Assembly (NCBI GenBank): GCA_002914845.1
Contig: JXTC01000205.1
Location: 383,402-447,401 of the forward strand
Reading direction: 5' to 3'
DNA: 64,000 nucleotides
Source: Trema orientale
Lineage: Eukaryota > Streptophyta > Magnoliopsida > Rosales > Cannabaceae
A model generated the notes under the pieces. It had not been told where the DNA came from and made no database searches. It was given only the letters and a program-made list of their open reading frames with translations. A program made the position numbers and the translations under genes. Positions 33,008 to 44,559 of this stretch are shown in pieces. How positions within the stretch are numbered: the first letter of the stretch is position 1; each line of letters begins with the position of its first letter.

Positions 33008-35393
33008 CACAAGCAAGATCCTAGAGAGTCTGAAGTTTGTAGCTTTGATACTATTTCTGTCACGACCAAAAATCTAAAGTCGTGACTTTTCGGTAAAAGG
33101 ATAATTAAATATTAGTTTTACGAAATTCAGGAGAAATTATGTATCAAATATCTACATTTTAGTCCTCAAATCATTATAAATTCCACAACTATTAAAACTC
33201 TAACTTTTAAAATTTAAGAAAACTTGTGATTAATTCATTTGAAAACTCATAAATAATTCATGGATTACGGTAAATTGAGTTCAATTGAAAACTTTAATCC
33301 AAAGTTCAAAATAATTTAGAGTAGAACTACAAGTACAAGCTACACAACCTCAATTAGACAAACACCTGAAAGTGGAAGAAGTTAGGGGGTGAGCATTCAC
33401 ATGCTCAGTAGAAATTCAAATACCTTTTTGAATGCATGCAATTTAACCAAACATGCATGGTTAATATATTTTCCAAAATCCATTTATAAATCAAATGTAT
33501 AAAACATTTGGTATCCAGAATAATCTCATATTTAAAACAAAATCCAAAACCACATCATTGTACATATTATACATTAATATTACCTCTGCAGCAGAGGTAC
33601 CCAGCATCCTGACACTGCCCATAAGTATATCAGTAAGGGACTAGGTCTTTCACCTAGCACTACAGCAACTCGCCAGCGATCTAAACTACCATGATACAAT
33701 AATAGAACTCAAGTATGTGATCTTATGGTATGTACAACATGTAACAATTCACAACAGCCATGCATCTATGAATCAAATCATGCTTTAAAATCTCACTTGG
33801 CATTATCCTGGGATTTACTGTAATATGGGCAGCACACTAATATTTTATTCCATAATCATAATGTAATAATAGTATAAAAATCCCCACAGTCTAGTCCCAC
33901 TATAGTCCAATACTTTTCAACAATTTATCAAATCATCGTAAAATCACGATTTTTCATAAATCAGTTTTAATGCAATTATAAATCAAAACAGATATAAAAT
34001 CAGGTAATTGAATCCCTACCTCAAAATGGTAGCTATACCAAACTAACAATGCTCAAGAAACTCTCGTTGGTCATTTGGGTGTTCAAACAGCCGTTTCGGG
34101 ATCCCGGTAAGTCCACTTGGGAAAGTGACTTTTCTACTGGAGTTTCAGATGGAGAAATGGAGGTCACTATTGAATTCAGAGCACCTAAAAATACTAGGTT
34201 AGACATATAATTTGTCAAAAGGGACCTGTCCCGTGGCACTCAAAAGGACAATATTCACGGGTCTCGGAATTTGTGCTATTTCGAAACATAGCGGTATTAT
34301 ATATCAAAATTCGTTTCTCGACCTCGCTAAATCCAAATTTGATATCAGAATTCAATTTCGAGATCCCGAGCCTTAAACCGACTTTAAAATCCTAGAATTA
34401 CGAAACTGTCTCTTTTTGGAATTAATTTGAAAAATATCCACTTTTTTCAAAGGGTTTAGAAAAATATCATTTTTGCTAATTATTTGCAAACATATCACTT
34501 TTCTGAAATATTTCTGAATATATCATTATTACAAAATTATTTAGAAAAATATCACTTTCGAAAATATTTAAAAAAGTATCAATTTCACTGATTATTTGTT
34601 AAAAAATTTCATTTTTACAATAATATTTTGGAAAGTTGCAGTCTTTTAATCTCAGCCCAGGGCCCAAATATGAATAGTAATATACTCTAGTCTAACATTA
34701 TTTACTTTTGCAAAAATATTATTTTTCGTTCTAAATTAGGAAAATACCATATTTTTCAATTCGAAAATTAACAGGCTTCCGGATATCATTTTAACTTACA
34801 CCATCCATAATTATTTATGATTTTTAACCCTCTTTCACTTAATATATTTACCTCAGATAAATAAATTTCTTAACTAAAATAATTACGTAAATATCACTTT
34901 TTACAAAGTTGGTAAAAACAGTAAAAGTGGTGAGAATCTTACCGGAATCGAATTAACGGCCATGAGAAATGACAGCGATGATGAGATGAATCCAACAGTA
35001 CCGTCGGTGTCACGAAAGGAGGTCCGGTGACGCTCCGGTGACCGAAAAACATCGCGGTAACCGGAAATTTCAAGGTGGCCGATCTCTATTTTCCTGCGAC
35101 GAAATCTGACAGGACTTGGCAGGGTGGCTTTGTCAGAGGGAGGCGGTCATGGCGGGCCGGTACATCGGCTAGTCGGCGGCGAAATCCTGCGAAAATCTGG
35201 TCTTTTGATCTTTCGAAGATCATGTATGAAGAAGAAGAAGAAATGGGAGGGTTTATATGCAAAAAGTGGTGACTGTAGTACCATATTACTAAATTCAGAT
35301 ATTTTGTTTATTTTATTCCGAAAATAATTATTTATAGGTTTGCCGTTTAACTTTAAAAAGTCTCTTTTGCCCCTTAAATAATTCAGATTTTAC
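33008..35393 (-). mobile_element. Ty3/gypsy 5' LTR with primer site and short leader (truncated fossil)
   Basis: The LTR spans 33058-35393. On the - strand it starts TGTAAAATC and ends GGTCGTGACA. Immediately past that end (33057 downward) the - strand reads GAAATAGTATCAAAGC, a primer-site-like sequence close to the initiator-Met TGGTATCAGAGC type. So this is a 5' LTR with the start of an internal region, not a solo LTR. Matching this, the 5-bp flanks (ATTTC and GGTGA) do not agree. It is related to the LTRs at 27236 and 55471. No gag or pol is recognisable, so it is broken. The 34425-34640 segment is a ~28-bp tandem repeat. Confidence 0.7.
34425..34640. repeat. ~28-bp tandem repeat inside gypsy LTR
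   Basis: About seven diverged units of the form TTTAGAAAAATATCACTTTT plus an AT-rich spacer. The same unit type occurs inside the MITE at 655-830 and in the foldback at 47751-48002. Confidence 0.7.
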
Positions 35394-35993
35394 AGGTGAT
35401 GCCGATGAATATGTTCGAAGAGGAAGAAGAACATCTAGCGCCGTTAATTTCTTTGACTTTGGATCTGAAAGTTCCATTTCCCAGATTTTCACTTTTTTCT
35501 CGTTTTGTTTTTTCCCAAACATGTCTCGGTGGGGTATTAACTTAAACGACATGCGGTTGATTAATAGCAATGTGATAGAGAATGAGACAGCAATTTGAGA
35601 CAAAAGATTTCATTCTGTGGTTTACCAGGCTCAATATATATATATATATATTGAAAAATATTCTGCTTTAAAAGATAGAGATAAAGAAATTTCTAAGAAA
35701 AAAATCCACCTGAAAAAAAAAGGTCAAGTAAAATTACGGTTTAAATATCAAAGCATTAGTTGTTATTAAAACATAATTTCACACTATAAATGTTTATTTT
35801 AATCATGAAACAAATAAAGCTGATCATATATGAATGAAAACAATGGGGTTTCAGCAAAATAGCTGATTTTGATACTTCATTATTGCAGATGCCATTTTCC
35901 CTTTTTTTTTTTTTTTAGGTTTTATAGCTAAACAACGGATATACCATCAGTTGATATATCCAATATAAAAACTGATTTTTTGTAAGTAGAGAA
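35394..35993. other. No gene recognised
   Basis: The - strand frame 35328-35603 runs out of this stretch into the LTR and shows no family motif. A (TA)n tract is at about 35634-35650. The rest is AT-rich and non-coding. Confidence 0.45.
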
Positions 35994-35998
35994 ACAAA

Positions 35999-36504
35999 TG
36001 TTAGATTTACATAATGGATTGTTAAGCCAAATACAATCTTAGGATCTATCATGCCAAATTGTCAGGAAAAGATTTGTTGAGAGAAAACCCGTGACTAACC
36101 TGAATCCATTGTGTTTGACAGCAAAGGATATGATCACGTAAGCGGAAGCGATTGATCAGTTAGAGCCTGAGGGTAGAAGGTCTTCCACAGCCAGAATACT
36201 ATATGTATGCTCAATGGATCTCTCTCTGTTGATGGAGGCAGAGGAGAAGAGCACACGTTCCATTTGGCTTGGGACCAAAACCCTATAGTTATATCCTTAT
36301 ATACTAGTCACCAATAAAAACCCCATCAATCCTTATTGGACTAGGATTAGGTAACCACACATCACAGAGTCCACACCAAATAGGTAACTTCCTGAGCCCT
36401 CAATTAGATCACTTAATGGCCCAACTCAATTAGACAGCCCTTATATTATATAATTGATATAAAAAACTATGGCCCACATATTAGGTTACACGAGTAACCT
36501 AACA
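35999..36504 (-). repeat. 3' LTR of the copia element
   Basis: 506 bp, nearly identical to 38675-39169. It ends AGTAACCTAACA and is followed by the polypurine tract region CTCCCACTTGGGC. Confidence 0.9.
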
Positions 36505-36542
36505 ATCTCCCACTTGGGCTGCATAAGTTTTTCCTGAGATAA

Positions 36543-37425
36543 TTATATAATGAAAACTTGAGTGCGCACTTTATTGCTGCCTGTTAAGAAATTACCCCTT
36601 AAGACAATCTGAACTATTTTGTATATCAACATGGAACCAAAGTGGCCTTCATTGTAGAAGAAACAAGCTAAATCATCATCTTGTTTCTTTTGCACTTTAG
36701 TATATGAAGTCCCAGATGCAGCTCCTTTATCCTTAGTCCTTTTTCTCTTCTTATCTCGAGAGGTTGTTGCTAAGTGAGCACTCTCTGTCTTATTTCGCTT
36801 CAATCTATCCTCTTCTTGCACACACTAAGATATGAGCTCATTAAGAGTCTATTTTTCTTTCTGGGTATTGTAACTCACCTTAAATTGGCTGAATTCTGGC
36901 GAAAGAGATAGTAAAACTAATTGCACGAGCAAGTCATCCGACAGCTCTAACTTTAGTGCCTTTAGTTTTGAAGCCAGATTGGACATCTCCATGATGTACT
37001 CCCTGATGTTCCCTTTACCTTTATAATGCATAGTAAGCAAATTGCTCAGCTTGGTACTAGTTTCCGCTTTTTCATCCTTTTTCGAAACGTTCTGCAATTG
37101 CGTCAAGGAACGCCTTAGCATTATCGACCTCTGGCACAGCGCCCCTTATGGTCTCAGGTATGGAATGTTTCATGATCATAATACTCTTGCGATTAGAACG
37201 TTCCCACTGCTCAAAATTCTTAACATCCATATCAGAACTTTCATCTGTAAGAGCAGCAGGTTGTTCTTTCCTGAGTGCAAGGTCTAGATCCATGCAACCG
37301 AGCACAATCATAACGTGCTCTTTCCACTTCTTAAAGTTTGTGCCGTTAAGCACAGGAATTGAATTCAAATTAGCAGATATACTTGAAGTAGAAACTGAAC
37401 AGAGAACAAAAGCAGAAAATAACAA
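36543..37425 (-). pseudogene. Copia gag fossil
   Basis: The - strand pieces read in family order: SIPVLNGTNFKKWKEHVMIV and an LDLALRKEQPAAL segment; SNRKSIMIMKHSIPE; a KLSNLLTMHYKGKGNIREYI segment; then LASKLKALKLELSDDLLVQL and ECVQEEDRLKRNKTES-like sequence leading to a basic linker. This is the UBN2-type gag core of plant copia elements. It is broken into three or so frames and ends just before a zinc-knuckle-like region. It is treated as a fossil. Confidence 0.8.
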
Positions 37426-37529
37426 CTCACATTAAAATATGTCATATACTAAACATATAATATAAAATACACTAGCATGACATAAACATATTAGGTGGGC
37501 TTCCATCACAAGATACCCAGAACAACATC

Positions 37530-37745
37530 AATAAGCCTTCCTTTGGGCCGACTTATCAACTTGTAAGTGGTACTCTTCAGTGCAGTAATCAAATATTGAC
37601 AGTAAATCCTGTCAGACAGCAAATCTTCCTTTGGGCCGATTTACTGTCCACATGGAAACTTGATAACCATCACATATCTATTACCGCAGGTGTATTCATT
37701 ATTCGGCCAAATAATCACCTTCCTTTGGGCCGATAATTATTTGCA
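37530..37745 (-). repeat. Three hairpins with a shared loop motif in the copia leader
   Basis: The motif CTTCCTTTGGGCCGA occurs at 37537-37551, 37625-37639 and 37719-37733. Each copy sits between short inverted arms; for the second, GACAGTAAATC (37598-37608) pairs perfectly with GATTTACTGTC (37638-37648). In the element's RNA (- strand) the loop would read TCGGCCCAAAGGAAG. The segment lies between the primer site and gag. Confidence 0.65.
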
Positions 37746-38184
37746 TGAACAATAAACACACAAATATTCAAATATTTCAAAATAAATAAATTTACGCAAT
37801 AGGGGTTACTTTGGCAACATGTTGTTTCAACTCATCTATTTTAAAATATTTAAACAAATAGTGCAAAGAAAATAATAACCAAAGTCCCAAAAATTAAACT
37901 GAAAATTTCAATGCACAAATCTTTATGGATGACCAATTGAGTTTTAAGCACTTTTATCAACTCTTAGAACCAAATAGAGTTTTCAACGGATAAAGTGTGG
38001 GTCGTACTGAAGGTGGGTTGAGAAAACAAAAACTTGATTGGTTAAGTTTCAGGTTGGAACTCCTTGAATTGAGTTGAAAATGACTCAATTCTACCCAAAA
38101 CTGAGACCGTATGCTTTAAATAGGTCAAAAACGACAAAATTTTTTTTTCTGAACCCGATTGGTATCGCTGCGGCGTCAGTATGT

Positions 38185-38425
38185 GGCGCCGCGGTGCCAC
38201 CGCAGCTGTAAGGGTGGCGCTGCGGCACCAGTTGCATGGCGCCGCGGTGCCACCGTGCCTTATAGTGGCACTGTAGCGCCACTTACATGGCGCCATGGCG
38301 CCACCGTGCCTTATGGTGGCGCTGCAGCGCCACTTGCATGACGCCGCGGCACCACCTCATCCGTGGCTTGGCGCCGCGGCGTCACCAATGTGGCGCCGTA
38401 GTGCCGTGCTGTGGCCTGAATGTTG
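38185..38425. repeat. GC-rich dyad array, ~52-bp dimeric period
   Basis: GGCGC-type boxes start at 38185, 38216, 38238, 38267, 38289, 38318, 38340, 38370 and 38392. Spacings alternate between about 29-31 and 22 bp. Most boxes are palindromic (GGCGCCGCGGTGCCACC type). The block is far more GC-rich than anything around it. Frames across it are repeat artefacts. Confidence 0.85.
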
Positions 38426-38674
38426 ATTACCCGATTTTAAAATTGGGTAACTCAACCCTAATGCGATTTTTCGCCCTAATCTGCAAACTTTATGACCCAA
38501 AGCTCCGAATTCAACCCTCAAACACTGAATATCTCAACAAAATCATGAAAAATTCATCAATCGTACATGTTATATCTAAACCCTAGAAAGCCATATAGGT
38601 AAAGATATCACAAAATAGAGACATGTATGATTATCCTAAGTAATTTAACATGATTTTTAGCACCTAATACCACT

Positions 38675-39169
38675 TGTTAGATTTACATAATGGATTGTTA
38701 AGCCAAATACAATCTTAGGATCTATCATGCCAAATTGTTAGGAAAAGATTTGTTGAGAGAAAACTCGTGACTAACCTGAATCCATTGTGTTTGACAGCAA
38801 AGGATGTGATCACGTAAGCGGAAGCGATTGATCAGTTAGAGCCTGAGGGTAGAAGGTCTTCTACATATGTATGCTTAATGGGTCTCTCTCTGTTGATGGA
38901 GGCAGAGGAGAAGAGCACACGTTCTATTTGGCTTGGGGACCAAAACCCTATAGTTATATCCTTATATACTAGTCACCAATAAAGACCCCATCAATCCTTA
39001 TTGGACTAGGATTAGGTAACCGTACATTACAGAGTCCACACCAAATAGGTAACTTCCTGAGCCTTCAATTAGATCACTTAATGGCCCCACTCAATTAGAC
39101 AGCCCTTATATTATATAATTGATATAAAAAACTATGGCCCACATATTAGGTTACACGAGTAACCTAACA
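38675..39169 (-). repeat. 5' LTR of the copia element
   Basis: 495 bp, the partner of 35999-36504. On the - strand it ends next to the primer site TGGTATTAGGTGC (about 38660-38672). Confidence 0.9.
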
Positions 39170-39227
39170 ACAAATATATCTCTCTCATTTTTCTTGTAAA
39201 AGAGTTTATTATAAACCATCAAGTAAC

Positions 39228-39393
39228 AGTGATTTACCTAGTACCTGCCCCGATTCATGTGAGTCGACATTGTGATTTTCTTGATCAACAAGCACTATAT
39301 ATATATATGTAGTGATATACCTAGTACCTGCCCCGATTCATGTGAGTCGACATTGTGATTTTCTTGATCAACAAGCACTATATATAGATATGT
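39228..39393. repeat. 83-bp tandem duplication
   Basis: Unit 1 is 39228-39310 and unit 2 is 39311-39393, nearly identical. Both carry the CCCCGATTCATGTGAGTCGA phrase and a TA-rich end. It lies just outside the copia element's target duplication. Confidence 0.9.
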
Positions 39394-41073
39394 GTGTTCT
39401 GTTTCAAAGGCATGTGAGCTTTGTTCACTAATTATGAAGAAAACTCTAGATGCACTGGCTTTGACCGTAGAATTATATGGTTGACAAAAAACAAGCGTTA
39501 ATTTGTGGTCTTTTGTGTCCATGGAAATTAAGTCAATGATTCTGAGCAAATTTTTTGAAAGCATGAATGGCATGATGCTATGGTCTGTCTCCATTTTCAG
39601 AATTCAGAGAGTTTTGTTTCTATTCTTGAAAGTGAAGTGCAACGGTACTGTAAAAGCTTTGGTTCTTATAAAATAAGCAACCGTGTTTCTTATTTTTTAA
39701 TCTATTTATTTTTGGAGCATTATCAATTTTGATACTCTTTTAATATATGTGGTGAAAAAATGGACAACATATAAACTATTTATAAAATTAGGACTTTTAT
39801 TACTATGTCATTTAATAAAAATTTTGAAGTTCCAAAATTACCTCTAACTCGACCCTAGTTAAAAATTTTCAACCAAATTAAAAAAGTCAGAAGTGAAGGA
39901 GGCAGTGCCAGGAGGATAGCCAATCATGTTCGACTATAGTCGAACGCCAGTTGAAAATTTGCGACCGCCAGTGGTTTCAACCCTAGTCAAAAATTTTCGA
40001 TTCGACTAGGGTCAAAATTTTTCAGCCGTCGGTCGAAAATCGATCGGTGAGATTGGCAGCAGAGCAAATTATCGTGGTCGAAAATTTTCGACCCTAATAG
40101 AGCAGAGACGCCACTAGGGTCGGGATCGGGACCGGCGGTGGTGGCAGAAGTAGTTTGGAGTTTGTTTCAGAAGAATGTATTTCAGCGTTTATTAGGGAAT
40201 AGAATATCCAAGTAATCTTACATACGTGACATAATAATTGTAGTTAGTTTTGAAAACATTTAAGAATGAGTTCAGTTTTTCATCATGAGAGTTTAGTAGA
40301 CCTCATTGGTGTAAATCCCACTTTATTTTTTACTAAAGCTAAAAAATATGCATATAGCAATAACTGAGGCTGGTGTACCTAAATGTTAGTTTGCCAACGC
40401 ATTTTTAAGTTAAGGACTTATTTGACAATATTTATATTTTTCATTTTAAAAGTATAATGAATGGATAAGATTTTCAAGAATAATATTCCATTAAGGAGAA
40501 TTTGACCATTTCATTTTATTTTCAAAAGTAAATGAAATTAGAAAACATAAATGTCATCAAAGCCTAGTTCTAAGTCAATTTATAAATTACAAATATTATT
40601 TTTATGGCTAAATGGAGCAACTCAATTGTGAATAATGGATATAGTGAACTGCAAAAAAATATTTTGGAGTTTGAGTTTTCTGTAATTTAAACGCGAAGTT
40701 TAGACTCCGCAAAATAATATTATGAGATTAAGAATTTCTAAAAATTAATACCCAGGACTGACTTTTTGACAAATTTTAGTAACAAAAAGACAATAATATC
40801 ATCCATTAAAACTACATCAGTTTTACTATTATCCAACTCAAAGTATTATTTTATAGTCATAATTTCAGGGTGTAACTTACAGAATACTCAAATTTCAGGA
40901 TAGTTTTTTTACAATTTATTATAATGGATATTTCTAACTCTAGTACTAGTATAGCTATAGGCTGTAGCAACGTTATTTAGGATTGAGGTTCTTGTTGGAT
41001 CAAGTTGCCAGTTTTAACGTTTGCCTAAGCTAAATTGGGTGATGAATTATAGTCCATGCGTATGAATGTAGTA

Positions 41074-41078
<5 letters not shown>
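39394..41078. other. No gene recognised; GACCCTAG-rich patch
   Basis: A - strand frame at 39295-39594 starts in this stretch, has no family motif and overlaps the tandem duplication. From 39840 to 40135 the phrase (A/T)CGACCCTAGT or its complement recurs about six times, with palindromic TCGAAAATTTTCGA boxes. The remainder is AT-rich. Confidence 0.45.

Positions 41079-41114
<36 letters not shown>
41079..41114. repeat. (TA)18 microsatellite
   Basis: 36 bp of uninterrupted TA repeat, abutting the left end of a MITE-like element. Confidence 0.95.
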
Positions 41115-41116
<2 letters not shown>

Positions 41117-41332
41117 TTCCCAATCCAATAGGTATTTTTTTTAACTGTTGGATTAAGATTTAACGATTATCATAATTTGAGTAGTTTAAAAAAACAATAA
41201 AAATAAATACACATTTTTTAATATTTTTCTCTCTCCACCTTTTACCATGAAAAAAAAGGTGTCCTACTAATTTTAATTGGGTAAAACAATACTTATAGAT
41301 AGGGAAAAAAATACCTATCAGATTAGTCCCTC
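41115..41332. mobile_element. MITE-like element in a TA-rich site
   Basis: The ends are imperfect inverted copies over about 30 bp: GGTTCCCAATCCAATAGGTA on the left, and the complement of TACCTATCAGATTAGTCCCT on the right. Both sides are TA repeats, so a TA target is possible but not provable. No coding capacity is seen, and the family is unassigned. Confidence 0.5.
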
Positions 41333-41500
41333 TATATATATATATATAAGCAAAAATAAAACAAAAGGTGAAATATAATAGTTTTTACTCAAATTTGATA
41401 TATGTGTTATATTAGATATTGGCTTTTGTGCTAGTTTTATTGTAATTTCATTTTGGATATGAATCTATATCTAAGGAAATAAAATATACATTTTTTTAAA

Positions 41501-41672
41501 GGGGATGGCTACAGTAGGGGCGTCCCTACGTAGGGTCATGCCTTAATTATCGTTGGATGGGAATCTGTGGGGAATAACGGAAATCTGTGGAGAATCTATT
41601 TATATACAGATTCTCATCCAACGGTGAATAGACAGGGCCCTACGTAGGGGCACCCCTACTGTAGACGCACCC
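41501..41672. mobile_element. MULE-type MITE, copy A (172 bp)
   Basis: Terminal inverted repeats of about 35 bp contain TAGGGGCGTCCCTACGTAGG on the left and its near complement on the right. The perfect 9-bp duplication TTTTTTAAA (41492-41500 and 41673-41681) is diagnostic of Mutator-like elements. The centre is another dyad (GGAATCTGTGG... CAGATTCTCATCC). The element is the same length and about 95% identical to copy B at 46404-46575, in the same orientation. Confidence 0.85.
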
Positions 41673-42500
41673 TTTTTTAAAAGTTATGTTTAACCATGTT
41701 AAAAATGTTATTTTATATCTTTTTTATTTATTTCTTATTTTTAAATATTTAAAAAAATGAACAATTAGTCATTTTGTCCTTTGTCTTTTACCCTCTTTAT
41801 GAATCTACCCTCTTATTTTTTATTTTGTATTCTAGTATCCTCAAGATTGGAAAAGAGTTCTCTTTTGTCTTCTAACACTAACACCGTTAAAATACTGTTA
41901 GTGGCAAGAACCAAATAGTCATTTCATATTCTAGAGAATTTTTTTATATATGGTATTATGCAGTTTTGTTTTTACATGACTTCTGAAAATATTTTGATAT
42001 TAATAAATTAATGCAAAAACTGTTTTATTTTGTCTATTTTTTGTTTTATATATACATATATAACCATGTAAAAAAATATTTTTTTATCCTATTTTTTATT
42101 TATTTCATTTATTTAATCATAAAAATCTAGCTCTTTAGAAATATCCAATATAAAAAAAATAGAAAAAGACATTTATTTAGCTCTTTAAAAAGTGAAATGA
42201 CATTTAACTACTATCTATTAACAGTTTTCTAACGATGTTAAAATTGAAGAGACAAAAGAAGGACAATGCTGTTATTTTAAAGAGGCACTTGAATACTTAG
42301 TCAAAAGTGAGGGGGTAAAAAAGAATAATTTTATCATTTTAGGGACATTTGAATACTAAGTCAAATGTGATGAGACAAAAGAAGAATAATTTTGTCATAT
42401 AGGGGTATTTGAATACAATGTCAAATGTGAAAAAACAAATTCATACTAATGACAAATGTCAGCGGACAAAATAATTATTTGTTTTTATATCTTTCTAGAT
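41673..42500. repeat. Inverted and tandem repeat region
   Basis: 42245-42440 holds three diverged ~60-bp units with the phrase TTGAATACTAAGTCAAATGTGA. The flanks at about 41870-41910 and 42200-42235 are loosely inverted around ACCGTTAAAATACTGTTAG and CTAACGATGTTAAAATT. No gene is seen. Confidence 0.5.
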
Positions 42501-44555
42501 TCTTCCAAGAAATTTAAATTTAAAAAAAAATTACTGGTTTAGAATTCAACACATAAACTTTATAAGGAATTCTAGCAGCACTCTCTTTTATACTCTCTCA
42601 GTCTCATTGCTTGATATGAAGATTTCACTATAGTTTATCATATTATTAAAATATTAAACTAGATAGTAAAATTTATGTGTCAACTCAAAGAGGGCTGTTT
42701 CATTCTTGCCCTAAATATTTTTGAAATTAGATCAGGAAAAGAGGAGATTTTATGAATAACATTACTATATTTCACATGGGAATCTCTTCAGTTGGGTCAG
42801 TACTATTACCCATTAGAGTGAACCAGTTCCGAAGAGTTGTTTGGAATGGAGTGAGGCCCTGGGCCCCATTGGCCATTAGGGAAGGGGGGGCCAGTAAAAA
42901 CTTTTAACCGCATTAATGAACTCAGAAACCAAATCTAGAATAAAAGCCAACTCATCAAATTCCAAGAAGAAAATAATTATAATATATATATATATATATA
43001 TGCATGGGATTATCAGACTTGATGATCTCATTCTTGTTTTTTCTCTTCTACTCCTCTCTCTCCGTTTAAAAGGAAACGAAAATATTGAATGAGACCCTTT
43101 TCTAAGCTTCACTGAATAGCTACATTGCTTAAATAATGAATAGTATAAAAAAAAGGTGAGAAAGATGTACATTTAGCCTTCAACATTATATATGGTACGT
43201 AGCACGTACTTAGCAATAATATCTTAATTATACGAACTTTTGGATGGCCGTCTTTACTCCACGATACGTTGATTAGTGAATAAGAAAAACAAAAATCTTT
43301 TTATTTTATTTATTTTTTTTGACAATACAATATAATATATGGTCCCTTTTCTTGTGGGCCCGTTAAATTTAAAGCAACATTGACAGGAAGCACTGAAACT
43401 TCTAATTATAACAATTATAAGTTGGGTTCTCAACTTTCTTTCTTTTTGTTTTTCCTTTCTTTTTTTGTCTGTTAGCTTCTGCAGATTTTTGAGGTAACGA
43501 AACTATACATACTTAGTCCTGTATTAAGCAGGCCGGATAAGTAACATTATTCTAATACACACGTGAAACACAACAATAATAACCTTTATAGCTCAAATCT
43601 ATACCAACAACAAGAATCAATCATATTGACTTCACAAAAAATTTGGCTTGCCAAAAAGGATGTGAAAGTACGTATATAGGTCCCACGAGATCCAGAAGGG
43701 AATATCTCTGCATGAGATTTAATGCTTAATAACCAGAACACGGACAATTTCTGTTGTCATTATATGTGTAATTGCATAACTTAATATGGGTTTGGATTTG
43801 GATTTGGATTTGGATTTGGATTTGGATTTGGGATTTTAATTAAATTATTAATTTGTCCTTTTCATTGATAATAAAACCTTATGCCAATAATGGACGGACC
43901 TTAAGCTCATAGCTAAATGCAGTTGTTGGGGCTACATCTATGATGGATCATGGGGGAAAGTGACCCTACGAGGGTTTCTCTGTACGTGAACAATGGAGGA
44001 TATAAATGGTCCTTGTACCCTTTTCACACCCCACACACACACACCAAAAAAAAAAAAAAAAGGGTCCCAATTAAAAGAAAAAAGATGTATTAGAAAACCA
44101 CTCGTGAATAATCCAAAGCTTAGCTGGGGGACGGACAGTGGAAAATGCCACAGCATAAAATATCGTCTCATTTGGGACAATCTGGTCCATTTATTTAAAT
44201 CTGGGCTTTTACTTAGTTTGGGGGGAAGCTAGCTGGTGGTGAGTAAGTGGTGACGTGCATGGGTAATGAAAGACCCTTTGTTAATTAATTTGTCTGGGAT
44301 TTATGTTTAAATTTGTTTATAATAGTAAGGTTTGATCCTTCCACATGAACGTTGGCTCTTATATGTATACAGTCATGCATGCTTGAAAATTAGAGGTGAA
44401 CAAAAGGGCATTTACCAGTCTTAAAGAAACGAGTGGAAATAGAACGGAAGTACTAAATAAGTCGAGCCAATAAATGAGAAAGGTTTCAGACAATTTTGGG
44501 TTGCATTTTTCTCAAACACTCAAAAACAAGACTACTAAACTATAACGGTTCATGT
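42501..44555. other. No gene recognised (2 kb)
   Basis: AT-rich non-coding sequence with a (TA)n tract at about 42980-43000 and a TTTGGA hexamer repeat. The overlapping frames 43938-44180 and 43993-44232 lie on opposite strands of the same low-complexity DNA and neither resembles a protein. Confidence 0.5.
43791..43830. repeat. (TTTGGA)n microsatellite
   Basis: 40 bp, about 6.7 perfect hexamer units. Confidence 0.95.
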
Positions 44556-44559
44556 TTGA

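Larger units (their letters stand above)
35999..39169 (-). mobile_element. Young internally deleted Ty1/copia element (gag only), 3.2 kb
   Basis: The LTRs are at 35999-36504 and 38675-39169, both starting TGTTAGATTTACATAATGG and ending AACCTAACA. The perfect target duplication is ACAAA (35994-35998 and 39170-39174). On the - strand the right LTR is followed by a primer site (TGGTATTAGGTGC), a structured leader, a GC-rich repeat block and a gag region at about 36543-37425. A polypurine tract (AAGTGGGAGAT) abuts the left LTR. There is no protease, integrase or reverse transcriptase, so it is non-autonomous. By eye the LTRs differ at about 3% of sites plus one ~13-bp indel. That suggests an insertion on the order of one to two million years old under usual plant rates. 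Gag is broken in a few places. Confidence 0.85.

Noticed and set aside
35075-35327. Arg/Gly-rich frames in a GC-rich patch
   Set aside because: They sit inside the gypsy LTR 33058-35393 in alternative frames of the same bases.
38042-38586. Four overlapping frames on both strands rich in Ala, Arg, His and Trp
   Set aside because: They are translations of the ~52-bp GC dyad array in the copia leader.
39295-39594. 99-residue - strand frame considered as a small gene
   Set aside because: It overlaps the 83-bp tandem duplication, has no recognisable motif and no convincing promoter or splice context.
43938-44232. Frames on opposite strands, with a Phe run from a poly-A tract
   Set aside because: Low-complexity sequence with no family resemblance on either strand.
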